From VRUE01 sp963840565 (GTDB taxonomy: Bacteria; Actinomycetota; Thermoleophilia; Solirubrobacterales; 70-9): 64,000 nucleotides of DNA. Each line of letters starts with the position of its first letter. Within the stretch, counting starts at the first letter, position 1. The notes under the pieces were generated by a model. It ran no database searches. It was given only the letters and a program-made list of their open reading frames with translations, and was not told where the DNA came from. Made by a program: the position numbers and the translations under genes. The DNA is taken from the NCBI GenBank assembly GCA_963840565.1, contig CAWIZH010000002.1, positions 744,001 through 808,000 of the forward strand. The letters run 5' to 3'. Shown piece by piece: positions 7,178 to 18,569 of this stretch.

Positions 7178-8382
7178 ACGCGGCCCGAGCCCTGCCGCTG
7201 CTGGCGGGCGACGGCATCGACGATCACGGCCAGCAGCAGGACGCCGCCGGTGACCATGAACTTGACCGCCGAGGAGAGCGCCAGCAGGTCCATCCCGTTG
7301 GAGATCGAGCCGATCACCAGGGCACCAAGGAGCGCCGTCCAGACCGAGCCGCGGCCGCCGAAGAGGCTTGTCCCCGCGATCACCGGCCCGGCGATCGCCA
7401 GCAGCAGCAGTTCGTTCCCGCCCGAGTTCTGGTTGACGGCGAGCAGTCGCGAGGCGGCGAGGATGCCGCCGATCGCCGCCATCGTGCCGGAGATGCCGAA
7501 GACCGCGACCCGGATGCTGTTGACGCGAATGCCGGCGCGGCGCGCGGCCTCGGCGTTGCCACCGACGGCGAAGACGTGGCGGCCGAAACCGGTCCGCTTG
7601 ACCACGTACTCCATCCCGACCACGAAGGCAAGCAGGATCATCACCGCCAGCGGCACGCCGCGATCGGAGTTGAGGACCGCGGTGGCGACGATCGTGACCA
7701 CGGCGACCGCACCGAATCTGAGAGCGAGCGCGGCAAGGTTCTCGCGGTCGAGCCCGGCCGCGACGCGCCGCCGGTGCCCGAGCAGGAGGACGGCACCGTA
7801 GAGCCCGATCACGACCGCCGCAAAGACCCAGCCAACCGTCTCGGAGTAGAAGGTGTTGGCGAGGCCGGTTATCACCGGATCGGTGAGGTTGATCGAGCCG
7901 GTCGAGCCGAGTACCTGCAGGAGCGCTCCCTGCCAGGCGAGCAGGCCGGCAAGGGTGACGACGAAGGAGGGGATGACGAAGCGGCTGAAGAGCGAGCCCT
8001 GGAGCAGTCCGATCGCCATCCCGACCGCGACGGCGGCGGCAATCGCCAGGTATGGGTTCCAGCCGTGCTTGACGTTGAGCACGGCCATGACCGCCGCAGC
8101 AAGACCGCTGACGGCGCCGACCGAGAGGTCGATCTCGCCCAGCAGCAGCACGTAGACGACGCCGATCGAGATCAGCCCCGTGGCGGTGATCTGCAGCATC
8201 AGGTTGGTCAGGTTCTGGGCCGAGAGGAAGCGGTCGTTCTCGAACTGGAAGATCGCCCAGATCAGGGCCAGGCCGATCACCACCCGCAGCGACGCGAGGT
8301 CGCCCTGGACGAGCCGGCGGATCGTCTCCTTCGGCCGCGGGGTGCCCTCGCTCTCAGCGGTCGCGGCGGCTGCTTCGCTCAT
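7174..8382 (-). CDS. sugar ABC transporter permease (XylH/RbsC type)
   Basis: The 402-residue protein is very hydrophobic, with about ten membrane segments and the BPD_transp_2 signatures GVVYVLLLGEIDLSVGAVSG and AVGGNAEAARRAGI...G, which contact the ATPase. The size and the long cytoplasmic loop after residue 195 fit the xylose-type (XylH) permeases better than ribose-type (about 320 residues). It is the third gene of a binding protein-ATPase-permease operon and overlaps the ATPase gene by four bases. The sugar is not certain. Its stop codon overlaps that of the convergent FKBP gene. Confidence 0.9.
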   Translation of the reverse strand: MSEAAAATAESEGTPRPKETIRRLVQGDLASLRVVIGLALIWAIFQFENDRFLSAQNLTNLMLQITATGLISIGVVYVLLLGEIDLSVGAVSGLAAAVMAVLNVKHGWNPYLAIAAAVAVGMAIGLLQGSLFSRFVIPSFVVTLAGLLAWQGALLQVLGSTGSINLTDPVITGLANTFYSETVGWVFAAVVIGLYGAVLLLGHRRRVAAGLDRENLAALALRFGAVAVVTIVATAVLNSDRGVPLAVMILLAFVVGMEYVVKRTGFGRHVFAVGGNAEAARRAGIRVNSIRVAVFGISGTMAAIGGILAASRLLAVNQNSGGNELLLLAIAGPVIAGTSLFGGRGSVWTALLGALVIGSISNGMDLLALSSAVKFMVTGGVLLLAVIVDAVARQQRQGSGRV

Positions 8383-9170
8383 GGTTTCGTCCCCTCGTCT
8401 TTCTCCTTGGCGCCATCGGAGCCGACGCCGGTTATCGCCGAGACGACGTGCTCCTCCGTGGTCGCATCGGCTTCGAACTCCCCGGCGGCTCGGCCGAGCC
8501 TGAGGACGACGATCCGGTCGGCGACCTCGAAGACGTCGACCAGGTTGTGGCTGATCACGACGACGCCGAGCTCGCGCTCGCGCAGCCGTTTGATCAGGTT
8601 GAGCACCTGCGCCGTCTGGGCGACGCCGAGCGCCGCGGTTGGCTCGTCCAGCAGCACCACCTTGGGCTCTCCCAAGAGCGAGCGGGCGACCGCGACCTGC
8701 TGGCGCTGGCCACCGGAGAGGGTGCCGACCTCGCTGCGCAGGCTCGGGATCGTCACCGCGAGGTTGGAGAGCAACTCGCCGGTCTGGTGCTCCATGCGCG
8801 ACTCGTCAAGCTGGCGCGAGATCGTGCCGGGGCCGGGCGAGACCTCCTCGCGGCCGAGGAAGAGGTTGGCGACGACGTCGAGGTTGTCGCAGAGGGCGAG
8901 GTCCTGGTAGACGGTCGCGATCCCCAGGGTGGTCGCGTCCTGGGGCTTGACGATCGAGACCTCCTCGCCAGCGAAGCGGATCTTGCCGGTGTCGGCGGCG
9001 TGGATGCCGGCGATCGTCTTGACCAAGGTCGACTTGCCGGCGCCGTTATCGCCGACCAGGCCGATCACCTCGCCCGCGTGGATGGCGAAGTCGACCCGGT
9101 CCAGAGCTTGGACCGGGCCGAATCGCTTGCTGACTCCCTCCAACTCGAGGAGGGGAGCGCCGTTGCTCAT
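8379..9170 (-). CDS. sugar ABC transporter ATP-binding protein (single domain)
   Basis: A 263-residue ATPase with Walker A GDNGAGKST, Q-loop VYQDLALC, signature LSGGQRQQVAVARSL, Walker B VVLLDEPTAALG and switch histidine VISHN. Sugar importers of this class in many bacteria use a fused double ATPase of about 500 residues (RbsA/XylG). Here a single domain would act as a homodimer, a form common in actinobacteria. It starts one base after the stop of the binding-protein gene. Confidence 0.93.
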   Translation of the reverse strand: MSNGAPLLELEGVSKRFGPVQALDRVDFAIHAGEVIGLVGDNGAGKSTLVKTIAGIHAADTGKIRFAGEEVSIVKPQDATTLGIATVYQDLALCDNLDVVANLFLGREEVSPGPGTISRQLDESRMEHQTGELLSNLAVTIPSLRSEVGTLSGGQRQQVAVARSLLGEPKVVLLDEPTAALGVAQTAQVLNLIKRLRERELGVVVISHNLVDVFEVADRIVVLRLGRAAGEFEADATTEEHVVSAITGVGSDGAKEKDEGTKP

Positions 9171-9171
9171 C

Positions 9172-10269
9172 TCAGCCTGAGATTCCCACTTCTTTGCACG
9201 CCGCCGCGTAGGAGCCGGTGCAGAGTTCGGACGCGGAGACGAAGCCGTCCGCGATCACCGTGCTCTTGACGTTGTCCCTGACCACGGCGACCGGTTCGAG
9301 GATCGCCGAGGGGACGTCGGCCTTGCCGTTGTTGATTTCTTCCGTGACTTTGCTCTGCGGCAATTCTTCGCCTTCGGCGAGGGCGATGGCGAATTCGGCG
9401 GCGATCTTGGCCTGCGGCGTAATCGCCTTGTAGATCGTCATGTACTGCTGTTTGGCAAGGATCCGCTGCAGGCCGGCGACGGTCGAGTCCTGACCGGTGA
9501 CCGGACGTTCTTCGGGGTTGATGCCCGCGCCCTTCAGCGCCGCGATCGCGCCGCCGCCGGTGTCGTCGTTGGCCGCGTAGATGCCCCAAAAGCCGTCGTT
9601 GCCGAGCGCGGTGATCGCCTGCTGCGCCTCGCGCTGGGCGTTTTCCGCGCTCCAGCCGGGCGTGTCGTACTCCTTCGCGATCTTCACTCCGGCGGCGTCG
9701 AACCCTTTGTGGGCACCGGCCTTGAACCCGGCGGCGTTGGGGTCGGCCGGGTCGCCGTTGATCATGATGATCGGGCCGCTGGCATGGCCGTCTTCTTTCA
9801 GCTTCTTGGCCAGCGTTTCGGCCTGAAGTTCGCCGACTCTTTCGTTGTCGAAGGAGACGTAGGCATCGACTTCGCCGTTTTCGATCAGGCGGTCATAGCT
9901 GACCACCGGCACGTTCTGGGCCTGCGCCTTTTCGGCAATTGCCGCCGCTGACTTCGAGTCCATCGGGTCGACGACGAGGACTTCCGCCCCCTGGGTCAGC
10001 GCCGCTTCGGCCTGGCTCTGCTGCTTTTCGGCGTCGCCGCCGGCGTTGCTGTAGAGGACTTCGCAGTCTTCACACTGTTCTTCGACTGCTTCTTCGAAGT
10101 CGGGCCGGTCGTTGGTTTCGTAGCGGGGCGTCTCGTTTTCCGGCAGCAGCAGAGCGATCTTGGTGCCACCACCTCCGCTGCTTCCACCACAACCCGCCGC
10201 CACCAGGACCACCGCGATCAGCACACCCATTGCGATCGCGATTCGCTTCACTCCGGCCGAACTGAACAT
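9172..10269 (-). CDS. sugar ABC transporter substrate-binding lipoprotein (XylF-like)
   Basis: The 365-residue product has a signal peptide with lipobox VAAGCGG, then a periplasmic-binding fold of the ribose/xylose type: KIALLLPEN, EVLVVDPMDSKSAAAIAEKA, VPVVSYDRLI, GELQAETLAKKL, INGDPADPNAAGFKAGAHKG, WGIYAANDDTGGGAIAALKG and TGQDSTVAGLQRIL. These fit the XylF branch (xylose or a similar pentose). AAAGGAGGAG sits seven bases before the ATG. It is first in the transporter operon. The 155 bases upstream hold no hairpin or gene that I can support. Confidence 0.9.
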   Translation of the reverse strand: MFSSAGVKRIAIAMGVLIAVVLVAAGCGGSSGGGGTKIALLLPENETPRYETNDRPDFEEAVEEQCEDCEVLYSNAGGDAEKQQSQAEAALTQGAEVLVVDPMDSKSAAAIAEKAQAQNVPVVSYDRLIENGEVDAYVSFDNERVGELQAETLAKKLKEDGHASGPIIMINGDPADPNAAGFKAGAHKGFDAAGVKIAKEYDTPGWSAENAQREAQQAITALGNDGFWGIYAANDDTGGGAIAALKGAGINPEERPVTGQDSTVAGLQRILAKQQYMTIYKAITPQAKIAAEFAIALAEGEELPQSKVTEEINNGKADVPSAILEPVAVVRDNVKSTVIADGFVSASELCTGSYAAACKEVGISG

Positions 10270-10424
10270 CCGCTCCTCCTTTGTTGGCCCTGCGCCCAGA
10301 TCGACATTACCCCTATGCCCGCGTTTTCATGCAGGGGTTTCCGCACTACGGCCAACACCCAATCCTCGCGGTGGACATCGTGGCCAGTACGGAACCGATG
10401 GCCGGGCCGGGTACGAGCAGGGGG

Positions 10425-13304
<2,880 letters not shown>

Positions 13305-13324
13305 TGAGAACGATTCTACGCACC

Positions 13325-13338
13325 CGAACAGATGTTCC
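13325..13338. promoter_or_regulatory. SOS (LexA) box upstream of uvrA
   Basis: CGAACAGATGTTCC matches the Gram-positive/actinobacterial LexA consensus CGAACRNRYGTTYC at every position. It ends 21-34 bases before the uvrA ATG, and a TAGAAT -10-like box (13313-13318, minus strand) lies between. Binding would block the promoter. No comparable box is visible before uvrB. Confidence 0.7.
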
Positions 13339-13403
13339 CCTCAATTCCCCGCAACGTGCGCGATTCCCCCAACGTTTCGGAGTTCAGGGGGGAGAACCAA
13401 GGC

Positions 13404-13449
13404 TGACTTCGCCCTTAGGGGTCCATATGGACGTAGAACGACGAAGTCA
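13404..13449. repeat. palindrome C1 (TGACTTCG family)
   Basis: TGACTTCG (13404-13411) is the inverse of CGAAGTCA (13442-13449), and the centre is a perfect 12-base palindrome, GTCCATATGGAC (13421-13432). The start codon of the AbiEi/DUF559 gene (13427) lies inside this centre. Related copies are at 14354, 24905 and 57604. Confidence 0.75.
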
Positions 13450-14356
13450 CCATGGGTTGGCGGCGCTGGCAGAGCGGCAGCATGGCGTTGTGGCGGCGAG
13501 GCAACTTCGGGAGCTTGGGTACTCCGGGGGCTGGCTCAGGCGCGCCTTGGAAACGGGGAGGCTTTATCGGGTCTATCAGGGCGTCTATGCGGTTGGACAC
13601 CGTGGGATCTCCCGGCAGGGGCACTGCCTTGCGGCCGTGCTCAGCTGCGGCGATGGGGCGCTTTTGAGCCACAGATCCGCCGCCTGGCTTTGGGGCCTCA
13701 CGGCCAGATTCGCGACGCCGGTCGAAGTGACGGCTGCAAGCCCGCGGCGAATCCGGGCGACGATCCGGGTGCACAGCGCCGAGGCGCTCGCGCTCGACGA
13801 CCGGACCTCGTCGGAAGGCATCCCGGTCACCGCGGTTCCTCGCACTCTCCTCGATTTCGCCGCTGTGGATCCGTGGTACCTCCCCCAAGCCCTCGACAAC
13901 GCGAGGCGGCGGGGGCTACTCGACCTCATCGCCATCGACACCTTGATCGCACGAAGCCACGGCTTCCGCGGGGTGGCGCGGTTGCGGGATGCACTCACCC
14001 TTCACCGATCCACAGCTTTCACTCGCTCCGGCCTGGAGCGTCGATTCGTCGCACTGGTCCGTCGGGCAGGCCTGCCTCAACCCTCGATGAACCTCTTCGT
14101 CGAGGGATACGAGCTGGATGCTTATTGGGCGGCCGAGCGTTTCGCGGTCGAACTCGACACCTATGACTACCACGGATCCCCGACCGCGTTCGAGGAGGAC
14201 AGACTGCGCCAAGAGAGCCTGAAGCTCGCTGGGATCGAGATGACCAGGGTCACGGGGGTACGCATGGATCGCGAACCCACGACAGTCGCGAAGCGCCTTC
14301 GGCGCCTTTTGAACCAACGCCGCCGCGAACTCGCCGCTGATCACATAGCGCGGTGA
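13427..14356 (+). CDS. AbiEi-type winged-helix plus DUF559 (Vsr-like nuclease fold) protein
   Basis: The 309-residue product starts with an AbiEi_4-like domain (LAERQHGVVAARQLRELGYS, RLYRVYQGVYAVGH) and ends with a DUF559-like region (GLPQPSMNLFVEGYELDAYW, FAVELDTYDYHG, RRLLNQRRREL), whose Asp-Glu-containing strands recall Vsr/restriction endonucleases. Such genes are multicopy in actinobacteria and are usually labelled type IV antitoxin-like, but no AbiEii toxin is adjacent. Its ATG lies in palindrome C1 and its TGA is the first three bases of palindrome C2. That suggests it travels with, or acts on, these repeats (inference). Confidence 0.8.
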   Translation: MDVERRSHHGLAALAERQHGVVAARQLRELGYSGGWLRRALETGRLYRVYQGVYAVGHRGISRQGHCLAAVLSCGDGALLSHRSAAWLWGLTARFATPVEVTAASPRRIRATIRVHSAEALALDDRTSSEGIPVTAVPRTLLDFAAVDPWYLPQALDNARRRGLLDLIAIDTLIARSHGFRGVARLRDALTLHRSTAFTRSGLERRFVALVRRAGLPQPSMNLFVEGYELDAYWAAERFAVELDTYDYHGSPTAFEEDRLRQESLKLAGIEMTRVTGVRMDREPTTVAKRLRRLLNQRRRELAADHIAR

Positions 14357-14400
14357 CTTCGCCTTTTTACGGCCACTTGGACGCAAAATGACAAAGTCAG
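14354..14400. repeat. palindrome C2 (TGACTTCG family)
   Basis: TGACTTCGCCTTTTT at the left and AAAATGACAAAGTCA at the right are imperfect inverses, with a CGGCCACTTGGACGC core like C1 and C3. The first TGA is the stop codon of the AbiEi/DUF559 gene. It lies between that gene and the convergent thioredoxin gene. Confidence 0.65.
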
Positions 14401-14417
14401 CGCTTAGAAGCGTCGGG

Positions 14418-15155
14418 TTAGTAGAGGGCTGTTGTTAGGCGGCGGCGGTAGCTCGCTGCGGTTGGGTCGCCCGGATCTAGGCCGGCGAGGATGCCGACGA
14501 TGGCTTGGCGTAGCTGCTCTCGGGTTTCTGCATCGGCATCGGGCATCGTCTCCAACAAGCCCTCTAGGGCAGTGTCGCGATCGCCTTGGTCGAGTGACTC
14601 GAAGGCCTCGGCGCCTATGCCCGCCTTGATCAGGGCGATCCGGGCGGCGATTCCATCCGCGGCGAAGTCGCCTTCGTGGCCCTTGACCGCTTCGAGCGCA
14701 TCGTCCTCCGCCCCGCGCTCGAGGCGCTTGCGGGCCAGGGCGACGGCTATGTCGGCCCGGCGCGGCTCCAGTTCCGCCGCCTCGCGCAGTGAGAGCTCGT
14801 CGCCAGCCGCCAGCAGCTCGTCGGCGGGTGAGGGAACCAGGGAATCGAACAGCGCCTCCACTTTCGCCTTCGGCACGGCGCCGACGAACTCATCGACCAC
14901 GGCTCCGTCGCGGAAGGCCTTGACCGCCGGGATTCCCTGCACCCCGTAGCGCGCTGCCAGTGCCTGGTTGGCGTCGACGTCGACCTTGGCGAGCACGACC
15001 TGGCCGTCGCGGGCCGCCTCCGCTGCCTCGAGCGCCGGGGTCAGCGTGCGGCACGGCCCACACCACTCGGCCCAGAAGTCGACCACGACCGGGACCTGGC
15101 GCGAGCGCTCAATCACGTCGCGCTCGAAATCCGCCTCGCTGACGTCGATCGCCAT
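14418..15155 (-). CDS. thioredoxin-TPR protein (CnoX/YbbN-like)
   Basis: The 245-residue protein has an N-terminal thioredoxin fold with the redox site WCGPC (residues 31-35), DFWAEWCGPC, LAKVDVDANQALAARYGVQGIPAV (the cis-Pro) and about 110 residues. A helical TPR-like half rich in Ala and Glu follows. This is the layout of CnoX/YbbN, a cytosolic chaperone-redoxin that protects proteins from oxidation and hands them to GroEL or DnaK. The family match is clear; the chaperone role here is inferred. Confidence 0.9.
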   Translation of the reverse strand: MAIDVSEADFERDVIERSRQVPVVVDFWAEWCGPCRTLTPALEAAEAARDGQVVLAKVDVDANQALAARYGVQGIPAVKAFRDGAVVDEFVGAVPKAKVEALFDSLVPSPADELLAAGDELSLREAAELEPRRADIAVALARKRLERGAEDDALEAVKGHEGDFAADGIAARIALIKAGIGAEAFESLDQGDRDTALEGLLETMPDADAETREQLRQAIVGILAGLDPGDPTAASYRRRLTTALY

Positions 15156-15244
15156 CCCGGCAGATTAGTTAAGCCGCCTTGCGTATCGGCCCAAGCGCGG
15201 TAGCGTGGACTTTGGGCAGGGTCAGCCCCAATCGAGGAGGAGAC

Positions 15245-15622
15245 ATGTCGAATGTCGACACCGCCCGGTCTGCTTATGAGGCCTTCGGCCGCGGCGACCT
15301 GGAGACCCTGAAAGGGATGCTGTCCGAGGACGGCACCTGGTACACGTCCGAGGAGCTACCGCTTGGAGGTGAGACCCAAGGCCGCGACGCGATCATCGGC
15401 GACTTCGCCCAGATCCCCAACTACTGGACGTCGTTCAGCGTCGAGCCCGAGGAGTTCATCGACGCCGGCGAGTGGGTCGTGGTACGTGGAACCCAAAAAG
15501 CGGGCAACGACGGCGGCAGCTTCGAGGCGCCGTTCGCCCACCTGATGAAGTTCGCCGACGGGATGATCGTGCGCGGCGAGTTCTTCTCCGATAGCGCCAA
15601 GGCCGCAAAGGTCCTGGCCTAG
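15245..15622 (+). CDS. SnoaL-like / NTF2-fold protein
   Basis: The 125-residue product reads MSNVDTARSAYEAFGRGDLE, then MLSEDGTWYT, GRDAIIGDF, VVVRGTQKAG and HLMKFADGMIVRGEFFSD, the cone-shaped NTF2 fold of SnoaL/ketosteroid-isomerase-like proteins. The ATG at 15245 is fixed by GAGGAGG seven bases upstream; a longer frame starting 66 bases earlier has no such site. Members may be isomerases, hydrolases or simple binding proteins, so no reaction is assigned. Confidence 0.85.
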   Translation: MSNVDTARSAYEAFGRGDLETLKGMLSEDGTWYTSEELPLGGETQGRDAIIGDFAQIPNYWTSFSVEPEEFIDAGEWVVVRGTQKAGNDGGSFEAPFAHLMKFADGMIVRGEFFSDSAKAAKVLA

Positions 15623-15650
15623 GAGCCGACGGGGCGTAGGGCGGCAGCCC

Positions 15651-17648
15651 CTACGCCCCGGCCCGCATCCCGTCGAGATCGCGGCGCAGCTCCTTGAGCT
15701 CGTCGCGCAGGCGGCCCGCCTCCTCGAAGCGGAGGTCGTCAGCCGCCGCCAGCATTTCCTCCTCGAGCGCGACGATCGCGCGCTCCAGCTCATCCGCATC
15801 GACGAAATCGGCGGCGTGCTTGCTGCGACGCTTGCGCGGCGCCCGGTCCTCCATCGCCAGGAACTCGCTCATCTCGGAGATGCCCTTGCGCACGGTCGCC
15901 GGGGTGATCCCGTGCTCCTCGTTGTAGGCGAGCTGAATTGCCCGGCGCCTATCCGTCTCACTCATCGCCGCCCGCATCGCGTCGGTCTCCTTGTCGGCGT
16001 ACATCAGCACTCGCCCGTTGACGTTGCGGGCGGCCCGTCCGATCGTCTGCACGAGGCTGGTCTCGCCGCGCAGGAAGCCCTCCTTGTCGGCGTCGAGGAT
16101 CGCCACCAGCGAGACCTCGGGCAGGTCAAGGCCCTCGCGCAGCAGGTTGACTCCGACCAGCACGTCGTACTCGCCGAGGCGGAGGTCGCGGATGATCTGG
16201 ATCCGTTCCAGGGTGTCGATCTCGGAGTGCAGGTAGCGAACTTTGACCCCGTACTCGAGCAGGTAGTTGGTCAGGTCCTCGGCCATCTTCTTGGTCAGCG
16301 TCGTGACCAGGACCCGCTCGCCGGCCTCGGCGATCCCCTTGATCTCGTTCATCAAGTCGTCGATCTGGTTGCGCGTCTCGCGCACCTCGATCTCGGGGTC
16401 GATGATCCCGGTCGGGCGCACGATCTGCTCGACGATCCGGGTCGATTCGGCTTTCTCGAACGGGCCCGGCGTCGCCGAGACCATGACCAGCTGCGGCACC
16501 CGTTCGAGGAACTCGCCGAACTTGAGCGGCCGGTTGTCGATCGCCGAGGGCAGACGGAAGCCGTAGTCGATCAGCGTCTGCTTCCGCGATCTGTCCCCCT
16601 CGTACATGCCGCCGATCTGCGGGATCGTCTGGTGGGACTCGTCAACGAAGACGGCGAAATCGTCGGGGAAGTAGTCGATCAGCGTGTGCGGCGGGCTGCC
16701 CTCGGGACGGCCGTCGAGGATGCGCGAATAGTTCTCGATCCCCGAGGTGAAGCCGACCTCTTTCAGCATCTCGATGTCGTAGGCGGTGCGCTGGCGCAGG
16801 CGGTGCGCCTCGAGCTGCTTGCCCTCGGCCTCGAGCTCCTCCGTGCGCGAGTGCAGTTCGGCGCGGATTTCCTCGACCGCGCGCTCCAGGGTCTCGTCGC
16901 GGGTGACGTAGTGCGAGGCGGGCCAGACCGAGACGTGGTCGATCGTGTCGAGCACCTCGCCGGTCAGCGGGTCGAAGTGCTGGACCCCCTCGATCTCATC
17001 GCCGAACAAAGCGATCCGGTACGCCGACTCGGCGTAGGAGGGCATGATCTCCAGCACCTCACCGCGCACCCGGAAGCTGCCGCGCCCCAGAACCGAGTCG
17101 TTGCGCTGGTACTGCATCTTGACCAGCTTGCGCAGCACCTCGTCGCGCTCGATCGTCTCGCCGACTTTGAAGAGCTGCATTTTTTCGTTGTAGACCTGGG
17201 GCGAGCCGATCCCGTAGATGCAGGAGACAGAGGCGACGATGATCACGTCGCGGCGGGCGAAGAGCGCCGCCGTCGCGGCATGGCGCAGGCGGTCGATCTC
17301 ATCGTTGATCGAGGAGTCCTTCTCGATGTAGAGGTCCTGGGCGGGGACGTAGGCCTCGGGCTGGTAGTAGTCGTAGTAGGAGACGAAGTACTCGACCACG
17401 TTGTTGGGGAAGAACTCGCGGAACTCGTTGCAGAGCTGCGCCGCCAGCGTCTTGTTGTGGGCGATTACCAGCGAGGGCCGCTGCACGGCGGCGATCGTCG
17501 CCGCCATCGTGAAGGTCTTGCCGGTCCCGGTCGCCCCGAGCAGGGTCTGGAACTGGTCTCCGGCGGCCAGGCCCTCGGCCAGGCCGGCAATCGCCTTCGG
17601 CTGGTCGGCGGTCGGCGTGTAGGCCGGGTTGAGTTCGAACTCGGGCAC
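15651..17648 (-). CDS. uvrB: excinuclease ABC subunit B
   Basis: UvrB is the helicase-like damage verifier that receives DNA from UvrA and recruits UvrC. The 665-residue product has Walker A GATGTGKTF, the DNA-clamping beta-hairpin FVSYYDYYQPEAYVP, DESHQT (DEAD-type box), motif QTIGRAARN and a C-terminal UVR coiled coil (LRFEEAGRLRDELKELRRDL). The GTG at 17648 gives VPEFELNPAYTPTADQPKAI, the normal family start. It follows TATGGT by six bases, so the mRNA may be leaderless. The frame is open further upstream but that part is noncoding. Confidence 0.98.
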   Translation of the reverse strand: MPEFELNPAYTPTADQPKAIAGLAEGLAAGDQFQTLLGATGTGKTFTMAATIAAVQRPSLVIAHNKTLAAQLCNEFREFFPNNVVEYFVSYYDYYQPEAYVPAQDLYIEKDSSINDEIDRLRHAATAALFARRDVIIVASVSCIYGIGSPQVYNEKMQLFKVGETIERDEVLRKLVKMQYQRNDSVLGRGSFRVRGEVLEIMPSYAESAYRIALFGDEIEGVQHFDPLTGEVLDTIDHVSVWPASHYVTRDETLERAVEEIRAELHSRTEELEAEGKQLEAHRLRQRTAYDIEMLKEVGFTSGIENYSRILDGRPEGSPPHTLIDYFPDDFAVFVDESHQTIPQIGGMYEGDRSRKQTLIDYGFRLPSAIDNRPLKFGEFLERVPQLVMVSATPGPFEKAESTRIVEQIVRPTGIIDPEIEVRETRNQIDDLMNEIKGIAEAGERVLVTTLTKKMAEDLTNYLLEYGVKVRYLHSEIDTLERIQIIRDLRLGEYDVLVGVNLLREGLDLPEVSLVAILDADKEGFLRGETSLVQTIGRAARNVNGRVLMYADKETDAMRAAMSETDRRRAIQLAYNEEHGITPATVRKGISEMSEFLAMEDRAPRKRRSKHAADFVDADELERAIVALEEEMLAAADDLRFEEAGRLRDELKELRRDLDGMRAGA

Positions 17649-17676
17649 GCGCTGACCATAGCGGCCACATGACACG

Positions 17677-17725
17677 GCTCCGGTGCGCCTTATCCCCGTA
17701 TATCGGGGTAAAGGCGCACCGGAGC
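17677..17725. repeat. palindrome D (49 bases) between uvrB and the DoxX gene
   Basis: Perfect 15-base arms at 17677-17691 and 17711-17725 enclose a second stem, CCCCG-TATAT-CGGGG (17694-17708). It lies between two divergent genes, so it is not a terminator. An operator, or another member of the window's palindrome population, is possible. Confidence 0.75.
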
Positions 17726-17750
17726 GGGGTTCCTGGAAGACTGCGCACCG

Positions 17751-18119
17751 ATGACGCGCTCGCAGAAAGCCCTCGCAGGATTCTTCGCCTTTGCCGGGAC
17801 GATGCACTTCGTCATCCCCCGCCAATACGAAGCGATCATGCCGCCGTCGCTGCCACGACACCGTGAGGCCGTGATCGTCAGCGGAGTCGCCGAGATAGTC
17901 GGTGGCGCCGCCGTCCTGGCGCCGGCGACCCGGCGCTTCAGCCGCTGGTGGCTGCTCGCCCTGCTGCTCGCCGTCTTCCCCGCCAACGTTCACATGGCGG
18001 TCAGTCCCGAGCAGGTCAAAGGCTGGGACCCAAAGCGGATCCCGCGCTGGGCCCTCTGGGCGCGACTGCCGCTGCAGCCGCTGGCGATGCTGTGGGTCTG
18101 GCGCGCTACTCGCGACTAA
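17751..18119 (+). CDS. DoxX-like small membrane protein
   Basis: The 122-residue product has four hydrophobic segments and the DoxX-type pattern KALAGFFAFAGTMHFVIPR, GVAEIVGGAAVLAPATRR, WLLALLLAVFPANVHMAV and PLQPLAMLWVW. Family members are four-helix proteins linked to quinone or thiol redox chemistry, but most are uncharacterised. It is divergent from uvrB, with palindrome D between. Confidence 0.8.
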   Translation: MTRSQKALAGFFAFAGTMHFVIPRQYEAIMPPSLPRHREAVIVSGVAEIVGGAAVLAPATRRFSRWWLLALLLAVFPANVHMAVSPEQVKGWDPKRIPRWALWARLPLQPLAMLWVWRATRD

Positions 18120-18199
18120 GACGTACGATAAACGCGCGGTTTTGTCTGTGAATGTTTTGGCTGTAGCGCTTCTGTATTCGCAGACAGAGAATTCCCCGG

Positions 18200-18448
18200 A
18201 TGAAACCACGCGAGCGATTTGCAATCAATCTGCGCAAAGCGCGCAAAAAGAAGGGTGTCTCGCAGGAGGAGTTGGGTTTTCGCTGCGATCTGCACCGCAC
18301 GGAGATCTCGCTGCTCGAGCGCGGCGGCCGCGAGCCACGGCTGGGCACGATCGTCAAGCTGGCCGGCTCGCTCGACACGACGCCGGAACAGCTCTGCGAG
18401 GGCGTGCGTTGGCTGCCTGAGAAGGGGAAATTTCAGTTCAAGAAGTAG
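18200..18448 (+). CDS. XRE-family helix-turn-helix regulator
   Basis: The 82-residue protein is essentially one Cro/CI-type domain: FAINLRKARKKKGVSQEELG, CDLHRTEISLLERGGREPRL and TIVKLAGSLDTTPEQLCEGV. The basic tail ends KGKFQFKK. It would bind DNA as a dimer; its target is unknown. The 80 bases upstream contain no clear operator. Its stop is eight bases before palindrome A1. Confidence 0.9.
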   Translation: MKPRERFAINLRKARKKKGVSQEELGFRCDLHRTEISLLERGGREPRLGTIVKLAGSLDTTPEQLCEGVRWLPEKGKFQFKK

Positions 18449-18455
18449 CGGTGCC

Positions 18456-18569
18456 GGACCGATCCCGGTAGGGGTTCCGCTTAACTTTTTGGATGGGGAC
18501 GGATTTGCTGGCGCCTCAGGGTTAGCGCCCAAAAAGTACAAGACGCTCCACCCCTACCGGGATCGGTCC
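18456..18569. repeat. palindrome A1 (114 bases, core family A)
   Basis: Perfect 20-base arms (18456-18475 and 18550-18569) enclose a core that on the minus strand reads CTTGTACTTTTTGGGC ... GAGGCGCCAGCAA ... AAAAAGTTAAG. The same core occurs at 21640, 39439 and 55070 inside different arms. It lies between convergent genes, and its right arm ends on the first base of the stop codon of the gene at 18569. Confidence 0.85.

Noticed and set aside
6601..8910. 769-codon open frame on the plus strand across FKBP and the ABC permease
   Set aside because: Its composition is dominated by Arg, Gly, Asp and Gln with no domains, and it is out of frame with the FKBP gene and antisense to the permease.
10270..10424. 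Riboswitch upstream of the sugar importer
   Set aside because: I could not find a stable conserved fold; a short CCCCTATGC...GCAGGGG pairing is too weak to call.
17649..18224. N-terminal extension of uvrB of 192 codons
   Set aside because: It runs through palindrome D and antisense to the DoxX gene; the GTG at 17648 gives the canonical UvrB start.
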